This document shows positions 47,933 through 61,371 of a stretch of 64,000 nucleotides of DNA, piece after piece. A program made the position numbers and the translations under genes. Origin of the DNA: Mercurialis annua. Taxonomy: Eukaryota > Streptophyta > Magnoliopsida > Malpighiales > Euphorbiaceae. Where the stretch lies: the NCBI RefSeq assembly GCF_937616625.2, contig NC_065576.1, forward strand, positions 15,564,501 through 15,628,500, in the 5' to 3' direction. The notes under the pieces were generated by a model. It did not search any database. It was given only the letters and a program-made list of their open reading frames with translations, and had not been told where the DNA came from. Position 1 is the first letter of the stretch. Each line of letters starts with the position of its first letter.

Positions 47933-48193
47933 GGCTAAATCCATTTAGAGACCCTTATACTATATCATTTTTATTCAAAAAGCCCGTGTACTATTTTTTT
48001 GTTCTTCAGGTGCCAGGTCATTTTGAGGGACTGGAGGAATAAAAAAATCGTAAGTAGAGGGACTGAAAAAAACTAAAAAAGGATCTGAAAATCAAAAATT
48101 ATATAAGTAGAGGGATCTGAAGAATAAACAAATAGTACATGGGCTTTTTGAATAAAAATGATATAATATAAGAGCTTTTAGATGGGTTTAGCC
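47933..48193. mobile_element. Mutator-type MITE, 261 bp
   Basis: Inverted repeats of about 80 bp starting GGCTAAATCCAT and, from the other end, GGCTAAACCCAT. A perfect 9-bp duplication atttaaatt flanks it (47924-47932 and 48194-48202). Non-coding. It lies just upstream of the acceptor of the next pseudogene's first exon. Confidence 0.88.
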
Positions 48194-48239
48194 ATTTAAA
48201 TTTAATAAAAATATTAGCAAACCACTAAATTTCATTGCA

Positions 48240-49095
48240 GCTGTTTGGGCTGAACAATGGAGCCTTCATGGTGGCGTCTGTGACAATGGGTTTGGTGAAT
48301 ATCGGTATGCAGATTATGCTTGTCAAACTAGCTTGTACTTGTCTCTAGTCTCAGAAGTTTGCAGAAATGTGCTTGAGAGTGGTATTTCTGGGTAGCATTG
48401 TGCACCCAGAAAACCAAGTATTTTGCAGCAGCTTGAAGAGGTGGTTGTAACTGCCACCGATTAGTGCTCAGAACTTATTTAACATCTTTGGCAGCAGCTA
48501 CGTACTGTGACACAGTTGCTAAAGACTGGCCTGCTGGGTAAGTTTACCTTGTCATCTGCTTTACAGTAATGTTCTGCTGATGCATGGAATTCGTCCATCT
48601 GATAAAAATTAAAAAATTTGGCTCCGTATGACTAGATCTCCATCCAAATGTGCGACGTGGATGGTGACGACAGGCTTCGAGTATTGCCATTCAGCATGTC
48701 AGTCATATAATTTAGCGCATGGAACATCACTCAATTGCTCATATGATCAGATGAAACCCTCTTTAGTGGGGTGTGCATCTTTCAGTCATCCGGTGGATAT
48801 AGAGCTGGATTGTATTACCTGAATAAGAAATAGTACTAATTTGTAATTAAAGCAGTAGAGTAGGCATATTATTTCATTGAACCTCTCATACATCTTTGTT
48901 TCCTTCGTTTATTCATAACGTTTCGTCTGTGTTTTTGCTATGGTTTCTATTAAATTATCTGTTGCAGCAGTGAATATACTTTTAAAAAGAATGCCGACGG
49001 TGGAACAAACAGTATAATTATTGTAACATATGGACAGTCAATTGCTGCTATTTTCTTGGATATGATGCGGGAAATGTACGTAGCATCTCATCGTC
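48240..49095 (+). pseudogene. Cys-rich plant protein gene remnant, function unknown
   Basis: After an acceptor-like TTTCATTGCAG the sequence reads AVWAEQWSLHGGVCDNGFGE and continues with regularly spaced Cys, then a TAG (near 48393) before HCAPRKPSILQQLEEVVV. A second block near 48640-48760 reads CDVDGDDRLRV and, in another frame, CHSACQSYNLAHGTSLNCS. A third near 48966-49080 reads YGQSIAAIFLDMMREMYV. Together these resemble one uncharacterised plant secreted or membrane protein family with paired cysteines; I recall the family only vaguely. Stops and frame changes show decay. Upstream exons are absent and a Mutator-type MITE sits just before the first block. Confidence 0.6.
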
Positions 49096-49099
49096 TTTC

Positions 49100-50455
49100 A
49101 TTTACTCGCAAAATATAACTATGCTAGAGCATCCTGATAACGTGAGGTGTCATGGCAGAATTAATTAAGTATACCCCATCTCTGAGTTTTAGTCTATGCT
49201 GCTTCCATCTTGTGACTGTGTTGCCATTTTGAGAGAAGAACAGGTTGGTTGAAGTAAGAATTGGCATAATAAAAAAGAAACTTCATTCGAGATCCTGACG
49301 AATTCAGTATGTAAGAAACTAAAGTCAGTGAGCATGAAACTGCAAATTATTTGTTGGTTAAGCATCATAATTAACGCTAGCATTGGGGTCGAAAGAAAAT
49401 GCTTAAGAGCTCAAAACTCAAAGAAAAATTGAAATTGTGATACTCATACTATAAACTGATTCATCATTAGTTAATTGGCTGAATTATATATTATAAATAA
49501 AGACATGTATTTGGTGTAGCATTAATCAAGTGCTATTTAAAAATCTCGAGCTGGACGAAGAATTATAAATCATTTTAGTATGAAGAATATTACCAGCCAG
49601 TCGTAGCCTAGTGATAAAGAGTGTGTTTGTTGCAAGTAAACAAAAAGACTGAAACTAAAGATGTTTATTAAATGTAAGAAGCTAATTAAGCATATGTTGA
49701 ATTGTGCAGGATGATGAAAAACAGCAGATATGGAAAACTAATCTCGCATTTACTCCTGAGTAGTAAAGAACTTGTACGAGCTAATTAGTTTTCATGTTAG
49801 ATTGACTTGGATTTTGATTTAGTAATAAATTCTAAAATGTTGGTTAAACAACACCAGAAAGTGTAGTGTATAGTTTTGGTTGGATGGATGATTTGTAAAT
49901 ATCCATAACTATTTATAGTTCGATTAATGGTCCGAAACTGATTTTGTTACAAAGGAGGCAAATGTGTGGTATTTGATAGTAAGCAATATGCATATTTCTC
50001 AGCTTACGACTCATGCTCTAATGTGGATGTGTTGCATCAGTGCAGATGTATAATCATCACATAAAAAAAATTATAATCCACAACCAACTGAAAAATGAAC
50101 TCTTTAAAATTTAAAATCCACATAAACCAAATTTGTACACCTCCTGAGTATATCAATCATCACCAAGTAATCTTTTACTATTGAAATAAATAAAAAAATG
50201 ATGGCAACTGATTAAGTAGAAAGCCATTGATGTTCTTCTGCAGATAACTTAGAAATTTCGGATTTTATATCAAAAACTTCTTCACCTCACCTTTACATCA
50301 CTAGGACCCCGGATTAGTTACAGCGTAAGCATTATTATAATCTCAAAACTATTAGCCTATGGGATGAGAAAGAGAAGAAAAATTCCAAACGCGCTAGTCG
50401 ACATTCTCAAGTTATTCATCCAATCCGATATATGACGAAGTATTTGTATACCTGA
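49100..50455. other. intergenic, no gene seen
   Basis: AT-rich with scattered stops in all frames. A short block near 50276-50306 resembles the start of the DC1 open frame at 50488-50525, suggesting a partial local duplication. Confidence 0.5.
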
Positions 50456-51193
50456 AATTGGAGTTTTGGTGCATGCATTATTTATACTGTGAAACTTCTT
50501 CACCTTACACTTACCCTCTTTCCATCACCTGATGCTGCTTTTAACTGTGATACTTGCGGCTGCAACAGCCATGGCTTCAGCTATCATTGTAGCCATTGTG
50601 ATTTTGATATACACACTTGTGCTCAAAACCCGCTTTTCGTAACCAACCGATATCATCCTCATCCACTTCAGCTCACCTTTAACCTTCCTTATCAAACTGA
50701 AGGTTTCTCCTGTGATATATGTCAAAGAATAGGATCTAATCATTGGCTATATCGATGTGCTACCTGCGAGTTTGATGCCCACATGGACTGTGCAATGGGT
50801 ATCGTCTCGTCACCTTTGAGTCAACCTCAGCCTCAGCTTCAGCATCATAACTCCTTTCCTGGAAATGGGAGTCATCAATATCAGCAGTATGGGAATGCAG
50901 TAATGAACCCACTTACAGGGCATAGTGTTTATCTAAATAGCCAAAGTATGGGAGCTATGCAAGGTGGCTATCAACAGCCGGCTGTAGTGAATAACAATAA
51001 TAATGTTGTTATGGATGCAGTGGTTCAAGGGTTCGTTGAAGGAGCAGCGCGACAAGCTGGTCAGAGCTTTGTGCAAGGTCTTATGGGTAATGGTGGTGGT
51101 GGTGATAATGCTAGCAGTGCCTGTGATTCGTCTTTCAGTATAGGATCTTCAATTCTAAGCGGTGCTTTTGGTGATTCTTGTTCTGAAAGTTAG
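50456..51193 (+). CDS. DC1-domain (Cys/His-rich C1) protein, 5' end unresolved
   Basis: The open frame runs from after a stop at 50453-50455 to TAG at 51191-51193, with no in-frame ATG before the conserved part. Two DC1 zinc-binding domains are visible: FNCDTCGCNSHGFSYHCSHC with DFDIHTC, and FSCDICQRIGSNHWLYRCAT with CEFDAHMDC. The C-terminal half is Gln/Asn/Gly-rich with VVQGFVEGAARQAGQSFVQG and a Ser-rich tail. DC1 proteins are plant-specific zinc proteins, often linked to stress or hormone response. Relatives usually have another Cys/His-rich segment before the first motif seen here, so this is either 5'-truncated or has an upstream exon I cannot identify. The frame itself is intact. Confidence 0.7.
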   Translation, partial: NWSFGACIIYTVKLLHLTLTLFPSPDAAFNCDTCGCNSHGFSYHCSHCDFDIHTCAQNPLFVTNRYHPHPLQLTFNLPYQTEGFSCDICQRIGSNHWLYRCATCEFDAHMDCAMGIVSSPLSQPQPQLQHHNSFPGNGSHQYQQYGNAVMNPLTGHSVYLNSQSMGAMQGGYQQPAVVNNNNNVVMDAVVQGFVEGAARQAGQSFVQGLMGNGGGGDNASSACDSSFSIGSSILSGAFGDSCSES

Positions 51194-51814
51194 ATGATTA
51201 AAACGGTGGTCTTCCAATTTAACAAACCTGATAAAAGAAATGATGTTTATTCTATGTTTTGCATGTAGCAGTATATGCGCAAATGCAGCATTTAATCATT
51301 CTTGTAAATTGTAATACTCAAAATTGATACATACCAGAAAATAATAGGAGTTGATCAACGTTGATGTAAAATTGCAACGAACATTGTATTTCGATGTCTC
51401 ATCCCACTATTAAATGCATTCTCATAGCTTTTTTTACAGAAAATATGAAACAAAGTACATCTTTTTCACCTCCGCCTGCAAAATTATACTTGCTTTATTG
51501 TCTTAGTCATTATGTAAATAAACTAGATGAAAACGGCGCGAGCGATCCGAAATAGGTACCAGCAGCTGATTCTTCAATTTCATCATACAGATAAATATTG
51601 TTTGAAGAGAACACTGCATCGAACAACTAAATCAAACATCAACTACAACTAATCTCACATTTCTTCAAATCATGCCAATTTATAGATTCCATCTGTCACT
51701 AATACGACGGACATTGTTAGAATGACAAAGCAGCAGTTGTATTTCTCTTTCTAAGAATGGTTAGAACACGATACCTAATCAGAATTGTCAACCTATAGTA
51801 TTTTCTCTAGATGA

Positions 51815-54500
51815 AAAGGTCCATTCTCACTGCGGAAAACCTTGCCATCCCATCTAGTCCTTTTTGTAATCTCTTTCAGTTTCACAATGACATTGACATG
51901 ATCTCTCATTATAACGCCTCCTTCGGGTCAAGAATCCGTGCATTTCGAGGAGAATATCAATAATGTCACAGCTGCAGGATATGCAGAACACAATGGCTTA
52001 AGATAGTACCTTCAGTTCAAAAGTATGTATAGCTGTTTGTTTACAGTTGATAGACAATAGTATACAGAGAACTCAGCGCCTTTTGTGGCAAGCAAGGAAG
52101 TTGCCTGCTAGTTGCTATACTTGCTAAAATTATTTAATGCAACTGCAATCATTACATTAAACAGAAAGATCAGAGATATGATTTTCCCTTAATTATTTGG
52201 TGCTTTTTTGAAACTATCTTTTCCGTTCTTTTTGAGTGAGGCGGAAACAATTAAGAGAAAACATGGAACCAGAAAAGAAATTAATGTATCATACCTATAC
52301 GTATTGAAGGCTTCACACCTGCAACTGCAAGTCAGCATTATTAAGCCACTCATTATTCAAAGGAAAGGTTTACTTCTTTTTTATTCTAGATGGTAGGGTA
52401 CAAAACAATTAAAAGCAGGATGATTGAAAAGAGAACCACATCACAATCTCAAACTGAGAAAATGGGGAGTGAAGAAATAATTTTAACTCTTATCAATTCA
52501 CGTAAGTTCCAATAAAGCACATTCATAGACAATGCTAAGATTTTTTTTCTCATTAAAAAGTACATCGTATCCAAACTCGATACCTGATCGGTGCTGCAGC
52601 AAAACCACCAATGCCAGCATTCATATCCATTACATTTTTATATCTAGGTCCCAAGAGAGTTTTGAGTATATTCTCATAGTGCCCAACTCCTTTTTTCCAC
52701 AGTTGGTCGTCTCTATCATGGACCCTGACTGGCGGAGACCTTTCAGTCATTCTTTCAGAGCTCCTCCAGCAAGATCATATATAATTGTCACATTTGGAAG
52801 AGGACTAACGCATGGTTCCATTTTTTCATGCCTACCATCATACATAAACTTGAAGAAAAGGATAAGAAGTCCTAATATAAACTTGTATACTATGTTCACA
52901 GAGACTTACCAAATCCTTTATTTCCATTTTCATCTCTGGAAACGCTTAAGAAACTCCGAAACTCTAAAATTTATAGCCTATTTTTAAAAAATGTTGTTTC
53001 GCCATTTTCCATTTTGTCATTGCGCATACGCTCAAGACTTTCTAATAACTTCATTTTGAACTTCGACTTCCTAAGCATTTATATATGAGGCATCTAAACA
53101 TATTTTGATATAATGGGAACATTAAAAAGAAGCATTTATTCTTACAGCATGTGTATCAAAATTCTGACAATCACCAATTAGTAATTAGATATGAGTTGCC
53201 AAATGTCTTAAATTGTGCCTGAATGCATGTGCTAAAATCTAAATGTAGCAACAGAATGAAAAAGCTCACCAGCACTGTCAACACAAAAAGAAAGAGATCT
53301 CTGAATCCTGGTGCCGCATTTTTTATTGGTGGGTTTTCTCCACACAGCAATTGGTAGAAATTAATCGATTCCTTTTTGGGAGCGATTGATCCTTTTGGAG
53401 TGCAGCATACAATTCTTTGCTGTTCTGCAGTCTTACTATCCAAAATGGAGATAAAAGACTGTAATTTTAAGGAATTAAAAATAACTATAACTTGTCAATT
53501 CCACGAGGCATCTTGAGCAATGAGCAATGTCGAATGATCTTGAAGGGAATGGCAGCTGATGGTTGCTAAGTATACCAAGCATGCCTGGAACACCTTTTTC
53601 TAAGGCAAACTGCACTTGAGCCTCATGTATATCTGTTGGCGCAATGGACATTGTCAAGATGTAATTCAAAAGTAATTCTCCAAAAATTGCAACCTGGGGA
53701 ATGCATAAACCAATACCTATATCAGTTACTCATTCTACAGCTCAAGCAAAAGATCGAGCAGGAAACAAAGTGCAGACTGTGATCACACATAAAAACTTGT
53801 TTTAAATTATGCCCCCGTACCATTGATATGAAGCATATAATTCTTATATGTGGAATATCAACTTAAAGAAAGAAATAAAAGTTAGAACATTCTCCAAATA
53901 GGGTAATGCTTTAGCTAGATAAATGATAATCTAAGCAATCTAAGTTCTTCAGATCTTAACCAGAATGATATATTACTTGTCCTTGTCTAACTTTTCAACG
54001 TCCAAAAAATAAAATGAACTGAACAAGTTCAAAAACAGACATCACCTATGAACTGATGAAGACATGTTATCTCATCTCATTATTCAGAAACGCTTCCAGA
54101 AGTGTTTACATTTACACTATAATTTTACAAAAAGATAGCATTTTTCAGTTAATAATTTCAATATTTGCCATTTCAGCATTCCTATAATCATGCTACATAG
54201 TTCTTCAGCCGTGCTTTAAACCAGTTTATTAATGCTAAATTAAAGATTTTCAATAAAAGAAGTCACTCAAGCCAAATATTCAATAATACAGATTATATGA
54301 TATCAATTCACCTCCCCTTTACTAACAATAGAAAGAAAAACCTACTTGGCTCGCGTTCAATACTAGAATAACATATTCAATAATAAAAACATAACATAAA
54401 AATATTAATAAGTGGAAAAGAAGAGTAACAATCGAGTTACCTACTTATCCCATATCCAACATCAAGAACAGTCTTCACTCACTTCTTAAACGAAGTTCCA
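51815..54500 (-). pseudogene. DUF248-type (PMT/QUA-like) methyltransferase pseudogene
   Basis: Minus-strand blocks match plant putative Golgi methyltransferases linked to pectin methylation. 54472-54446 encodes TVLDVGYGI, the SAM-binding motif (family: DVGCGVAS). 53693-53505, bounded by CCCCAG and GTGG, encodes YILTMSIAPTDIHEAQVQFA and DIAHCSRCL. About 52777-52584 encodes ERSPPVRVHDRDDQLWKK and NVMDMNAGIGGFAAA. About 51950-51815 encodes PEGGVIMRDHVNVIVKLKE and RWDGKVFRSENGP. A block at 53443-53260 encodes a start MDSKTAEQQR and a membrane helix (FLFVLTVLVSFFILLLHL), as expected of the N-terminus, yet lies between catalytic blocks. The Cys in the SAM motif is replaced, several conserved segments are missing, and order is disturbed. 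A decayed, rearranged copy is the best reading. Confidence 0.75.
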
Positions 54501-54519
54501 CAGCCTGAAAACACCAGCA

Positions 54520-55338
54520 GATCGCTTTCTAATCCAACCCAATGGGATATCTTGAACCAAGCAGTCTCGACTCTCTACTTTTAGGTCAAGGGAATGGTAT
54601 CTTGTCCTCAACTAGCCTTGAAATAGAACACTCATCATGGCAATGCTTCTCTCTTCTTTAGAAGTTTTCAGTTGTAATCTGTGAAATTAGAAGAGCAAAA
54701 CTAGAAAAACGGAAGATTATTGATACAACTGAAGTAAAGAAAGAGTATGGTGGGGCTCAAAGTCCCCAGGTGATACCATTGAGTTGTGTGTTTGGTTCTT
54801 AAGATGATAACTTTGAGTATGCCCCAGAATTTTAGCTTAGCTTAGTTGGTGTGTTGGACCATCACCCTCGAGGTAGAAATCTCCGATACCATTTTTTCAA
54901 GTGATCATTGAATATCTTTCAAGTTTCAACACTTTACTGAAGCATTTTCAGTCATGATAAGCTTATAAAGCAAATACTTCAACTTCCACTAGAGAATTAC
55001 CTTCTGTTTGTGAACTTCCTCAATTGCTCAATGCAAGACTTAGGAAAAAGCATCAAAATATATACGACTATTTAGTATGAATATTCTCAAAGCAGCAAAA
55101 ACATGATCATAGAGCACAAATACAGCATTATTGAAACCGAATTAAAATGTTATTAACAAAGCCATTAAGGCCACTTCAATATCCCGAAAATGAAAACATA
55201 ACTGAAAATATAGTAGCAGACTAAAAAGAGTTCGGTTATTCAGATGATGGCCAGCAACACAAACCACCATCCACAACAACACAAACAACCATCACGCCAT
55301 GAAGAGACATTCAAACTCCATATGACTAAAATCACAGC
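54520..55338. other. intergenic between methyltransferase remnant and polyubiquitin
   Basis: AT-rich, no open frame of note. The portion nearest 55338 is probably the polyubiquitin 3' untranslated region. Confidence 0.5.
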
Positions 55339-56484
<1,146 letters not shown>

Positions 56485-56973
56485 CTAACAAAAAGACAAA
56501 GAAAGATCAGACGTAGGCCATAATTTTTCAAAACATGAAAATTTACAAAAATAAAATACACAGAAATTCTCAAATCCCCTTGTCAAAATTTTGAAAGCTT
56601 TATTGTTGAATTCTTAGAGATAAATCTCAGAAAAGCAATTAAAGAAAATTAAAAAATGTATCATTGAATAATTCATTTAAATACATGGAAACATGTATTT
56701 CAGAGTGATAATTTAGCAATATAAGATCTAAAATTTAACAGAAGTAGATGAAATAAAAAGAAGTCCATTCGATCAGAACGATAACAAAAGAACCCCTTTA
56801 AGATGGATTTAAATTAGACCTAAAAACAGCAGCTAACAATCCTAATCTCAATTGACAATTCAAACCCACCGATAAAATAAATCAAGGTTATCAATAGATT
56901 ATCACAGCCACAGACATAAACATAAGATCGCAGATTCATAAACTAATAACAAAAGAAGACAAAAAAGGCATAC
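56485..56973 (-). other. polyubiquitin 5'-leader intron
   Basis: On the minus strand a donor CTCAAG/GTATGCC at 56974/56973 and an acceptor TTGTTAG immediately before the ATG at 56484 bound a 489-bp AT-rich intron. A leader intron abutting the start codon is typical of plant polyubiquitin genes and usually raises expression. The preceding exon is short, ending in CAAAATTATCTCAAG. Confidence 0.9.
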
Positions 56974-57057
56974 CTTGAGATAATTTTGAATTAGGGTTTG
57001 TAGAATTGAATGAATCAAATTAAATTGAACTGTGAGATGATAAGAGTCGACCTCCCC

Positions 57058-57065
57058 TATTTATA
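57058..57065 (-). promoter_or_regulatory. polyubiquitin TATA box
   Basis: Minus strand TATAAATA, about 85 bases upstream of the leader-intron donor. A transcription start near 57030 would give a short first exon of about 55 bases. Confidence 0.75.
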
Positions 57066-57069
57066 CTAC

Positions 57070-57839
57070 ATATGACCTAATCAAATGACGAAGCTACCCT
57101 CAGTATTTAAGAATAAGTTGCCGACGCCGTGCGTTCTACTTTTGTCCGTTTGGATATCACGCGCTTATTTTATTGAATCTATATCTACATTCTATATTCT
57201 AAAACTGAAATGAAAATTCATGTACATTGTGCAATGCTCTATATTATAGAATCGAAATGATGTGAATATCAAAATGATAAACATGACTTGAATTAGATGT
57301 CAGACCATATAATACATAGTGTCAGACCATATAATACATAGGGTCCTCATATGGATGAATAATTAATGTGCTGGTGTAAAAATACATAAAGTGATATGGG
57401 GTGTTTTGTCATTTGTCTTTTTGCGCATTATTTCATTTTATTGGCCCTTAAAATTCATTTGCCTCGGTCTTCAAATATTTTAGTTTTTTTCATATGGGAC
57501 TAAAATGTATTAGCTGTTACAAATTTTTTTCAGCCTGTTTTTTATTCGTCAACTTTTATGTCCTATCACACTGCCTTCCAAGTTTACAAAAGCCTGTGGC
57601 ATTAGAAACGATAATAAATATTATCGCCTTCCACTATGTGCCTATGAATATAGACTTAAATGTTGAGTTCATATTACAAGGACCAAAATATACCTTTATC
57701 CTCCGTGAAATACGGTAGACCTTTGCTTTGGCGGATGATTCTTTAAATCGCTGTTTTATTTTTGGCTTTCTAATTTCCCAAAAAAAATAGACTTCATATC
57801 CACACGCATTATACTAGCCTTCGTTCAGCTTATAAATAG
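57070..57839. other. polyubiquitin upstream region and intergenic
   Basis: No gene. The motif GTCAGACCATATAATACATA occurs twice in tandem at 57299-57340. Further promoter elements were not assigned. Confidence 0.5.
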
Positions 57840-57847
57840 GTCATTAC

Positions 57848-58771
57848 CAGTGGCGGACCCCATAATTTTTTTCAGCCCGGACTAAACACGTCCTTTCAAA
57901 TTGACTACTATATTTTGAAAATTGACTTTTTTTTATGTTCTAACAATACATTTATCCATACCTTAAATTGACTCATTTTACTTTTAATTAATTCATTTAT
58001 CTAATATTTACAAACAAATTTACAAAATTATATTTCGTAAGGTGTCAACAAAGTGCAATTATTTCTAAATAAAATAAAATCAATACTCAACACCATAAAG
58101 CAATTACCGACATAAAATAAAATAAAATTACAATAATTAAAAAAATTAGTCGTAGTCTAATCAAATTTATTATTTTTATGACTAAATCAATTTTAATAAC
58201 CTAAAAAAAACTCAAAACTAGATGTGGTTTGATTTTGAAAAGAAAAAAATTAGAAAATTAGAATTGGTAATTTTTTTATCGAAAAATTTAGTTTGATTTT
58301 AAAATGTAAAAAAAATTGAGAGATTTAGGCTAAGAAATCCAGAAAATTAGGTTAAAATTTTGAAAATAAAAATAAATTAAAGACCAAAAAATAAATTTGA
58401 TTGATAAATAATAATTAGAAATAATAATAATTAGATAATTCATTTAAGAGTTTAGAAAGTTTACTTACAAGTTACAACAAAGGAAAAGAAATTGTTGGGC
58501 CAAACTAATTAGACTTTACTGGGCCAAATTAATTATTAAGTTAAAAAAAGGGTAAACTAGACTCTTCACAATTTAAATTAGGGACCAAATTAGACCTAAA
58601 CAGAAAATGACTTCATCTTCTTCCTCTAAACAGCCGTTGCAGCCTGGGCTATTCGTCTAAAACAGAACCATTGCTATTGAAACTCCACCGGACCTTCACA
58701 AGACCTCCAGCGATCCTTTGGCGGCAGGCAGGGCTCTAGCCTACCCGAGCCTTCACGTAGTTCCGCCACTG
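57848..58771. mobile_element. hAT-type non-autonomous element, 924 bp
   Basis: Inverted ends CAGTGGCGGA and TCCGCCACTG, a common plant hAT terminus. Flanks gtcattac (57840-57847) and gtcattgc (58772-58779) make an 8-bp duplication with one mismatch. The interior is AT-rich and non-coding, with some GC-richer sequence near the right end. It interrupts a sequence that otherwise has TATAAATAGG followed by a CT-rich leader-like stretch. Confidence 0.88.
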
Positions 58772-58779
58772 GTCATTGC

Positions 58780-60185
58780 ACCAGCTTTACTCTCACATTA
58801 CCCACTCTATTTCTGCATAGTAAGGTTAGAATTTTTACTATTTTAGTTTTCGATTATTTTTGGTGCGTTCTCTAAATGATATTTTTCTCTATGCAGATTT
58901 ATCACAATTGTTGTCACAAAATAAATTAAGGTAATACCACCATACAACAAATTATTATTTTGTTGTGTTTTTTTAATGATCGTCAAATGACTGCTACGTT
59001 TTGCTTTGATCCTTTACTTATCTGAAATATTGGTTTATTAAAAATTGAGAAGCATTATATCTTAAATCAGGGGGATACAATTTTAAACGTAAATAGCTCC
59101 ATTTGATACGTAAAAGGTGAAGGGCAAATCCATGTATATTTTACTATTGCCTATGCGCCATGGGTTGAATAGGATTTTGGTTTATGGGTACGTCTAACGT
59201 TATGTATTTGTAGGCAAAGTTATTAATTATATCAAAAAAAATTCAATTCTCATGTCATGTCATAACAAATACATCACATTTTATAATAAAAAGTGGTCTT
59301 TCTTCACTGAATTACAAAGTTTCAAAATATAAATTGGGATAGATGGCATGTAGGACCCATTGCTTTCAACAATTTTGGTTCACAATAAGATGCGTTGCAA
59401 AATATATCAAATATATCAGTTATGCACCTGTCTTTTATTATTACCTATTTAATTGCCAAAATAATTTTCTGAATACATGGTGGATATGATTTTAGCAAGT
59501 TTCATTACCCTTTTTTTAGTCAAAAAGAAAGCCAGACGTGTACTCTTTTTATAATGTAAATAGTATTTTTTAACATTACTTAAATTTTAAATAAATTTTA
59601 ACCTTGACCATGTAATAATATGATAAATTTATTATTTAAAATATACAAATTATTTATAATTATTAGTAAAAGTGATGAGTTTAATTTTGATGGTGTAATA
59701 AGTTGAGCTGATTAAAATAATCATATAAAGTAAATGTCTTTTTTGGAAAAAAAAATAAAAAAATAACTACATAAAGCTGTAAAGTTTAGGGACATACTGG
59801 ATTGCTGTTAATTAGCACTGTTTATGGATCCAGCAGGTACAAGGTTATAGGTTTAAGACTCTAATTTTAACAGTAAAAGTACAATGATTCAGTGCTGAAA
59901 TCACAATTTCATTTTAATCCTTACAATTTTGTCATTTTCGTCTTTCATCCGAAAATTTATTCGTTATTATTAAGTTTCTGGATTTCTAATTGTGGTCGGA
60001 CTATATTCATAAGAATTAAAAAAAATTACGTGACGCTTTAAGATATATGATTTACATAGTTTTTTTCTTTCATATCTCAAATCTGTTAATATTTAATTTT
60101 TGTGCTTTTATTTAAGGGTTGATTGCAAATTCATAAAAATATAAAAGAAAAAAAGCCATAAAATAGGGATGGTTTTTATTGTTTG
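58780..60185. other. intergenic, no gene seen
   Basis: AT-rich. The first 150 bases contain an intron-like segment (GTAAGG at 58820 to ATGCAG at about 58897) but no coding frame. Nothing else recognised. Confidence 0.45.
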
Positions 60186-60608
60186 TTTTAGGACAAACCC
60201 ATTCTGAAGTCCCGGTACTATTAACTTTTATTTTACTTAGTCCCTGTTAAATGTTTTGCATTTAAGTAGTCCTTGTACCATTGTTTTTGAACACCCGTGG
60301 TCCTTCGACTGACTTCCGTTAGAGCGTGCATTCAAACTAGCCTAACGTCGTTAAGTTTTTTCCACATCAGCAGCTTATGTGGAGTTTATTCACACCTGAA
60401 ATTACACGTGGACTCCACCTAGGCGGATTATAATTATACGGGTTTGGTTTATTTGATAAACGGGTTAGGTTGGAATTGGGTTAATTTTCTATCTTTCCTT
60501 CTTCCGTTTCTGTTAGGTCAGTTTCTTCTTCCATTTTTGTTAATTTCTTTCTTTCCTTCTTTCATTTGTTTCCTTCATCTTCCATTTTTGCTTGATCTCT
60601 ACCTAGTA

Positions 60609-61371
60609 ATGACGAAGGAGGGATCATACGATGGCATACCTCCACTGAACAAAATGGAAAATTGTTTTTGTGGACGAGGTGCTCGCGTTTTCGTTTCATG
60701 GACTGACAAAAATCCAGGCCGTCGTTTCTTCCGTTGCGCCGATAAACAGGTAAGCGTATCTGATTCTATTTCAGATTATCATTATTATTCATAACAAAAG
60801 TGTATAATTGCTTCTTCTAATTTGTTTAATGACTTTAAGGTTTTCTTTCTAGTAATTAATGCTCAGCTTTGTCCCTTTGAGATGAATTCTGGCAGAATTG
60901 TTATGTTAAACATGAACATGAATATGCTAAATTGCTAAGTTTTTAATGCTCAGTGTGGTTTTGTATTGTTTTGCACAAAAAATGAACATATTGTGGTTTT
61001 CTTAATGTCAATGTGCTATTTGCTTTTTTTAGTTTGTTTAATTTGCAATTTGTTAAACTATAGGGGAGCCAGTGTAAATACTTTAGTTGGATTGATGACA
61101 TATACAGTGAACATATCAACCATTTGCTTATTACACTGAAGAGAGATAACTCCCATTTGGTTGAAGAGGTGTTTCGTCTGAAATGGCTAAATGAGAGAGC
61201 GGCTACTGCAGATTTCTTGGAAATGGAAAGTGATATTTAAAAGAGACAATAAAGCAACATGAAGAGGATGTTAAGGAGTTGAAGGAGCTTAGAAAATTAA
61301 AGGATATGTGCAAAATGGTGTGTGGTGTTGTAGCTGCTGTTTTGCTATTAATCATATTGAAGAAATTTTAG
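60609..61371 (+). pseudogene. GRF zinc-finger protein with frameshift
   Basis: ATG at 60609 (MTKEGSYDG). Exon 1 ends at 60749 (CAG/GTAAGC) and exon 2 starts at 61064 after ACTATAG. Across the splice the GRF-type zinc ribbon reads CFCGRGARVFVSWTDKNPGR, then RFFRCADKQ, then GSQCKYFSWIDD, with four zinc-ligand Cys. A helical, charged segment follows. The frame stops at TAA 61238-61240. One base over, it continues as KETIKQHEEDVKELKEL and then a hydrophobic tail VVAAVLLLIILKKF ending at 61371, the coiled coil plus membrane anchor usual for these small plant proteins. So a single-base frameshift probably truncates it. Such genes are found both free and within Mutator-like elements; function is unknown, though GRF fingers often bind nucleic acid. 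Confidence 0.8.
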
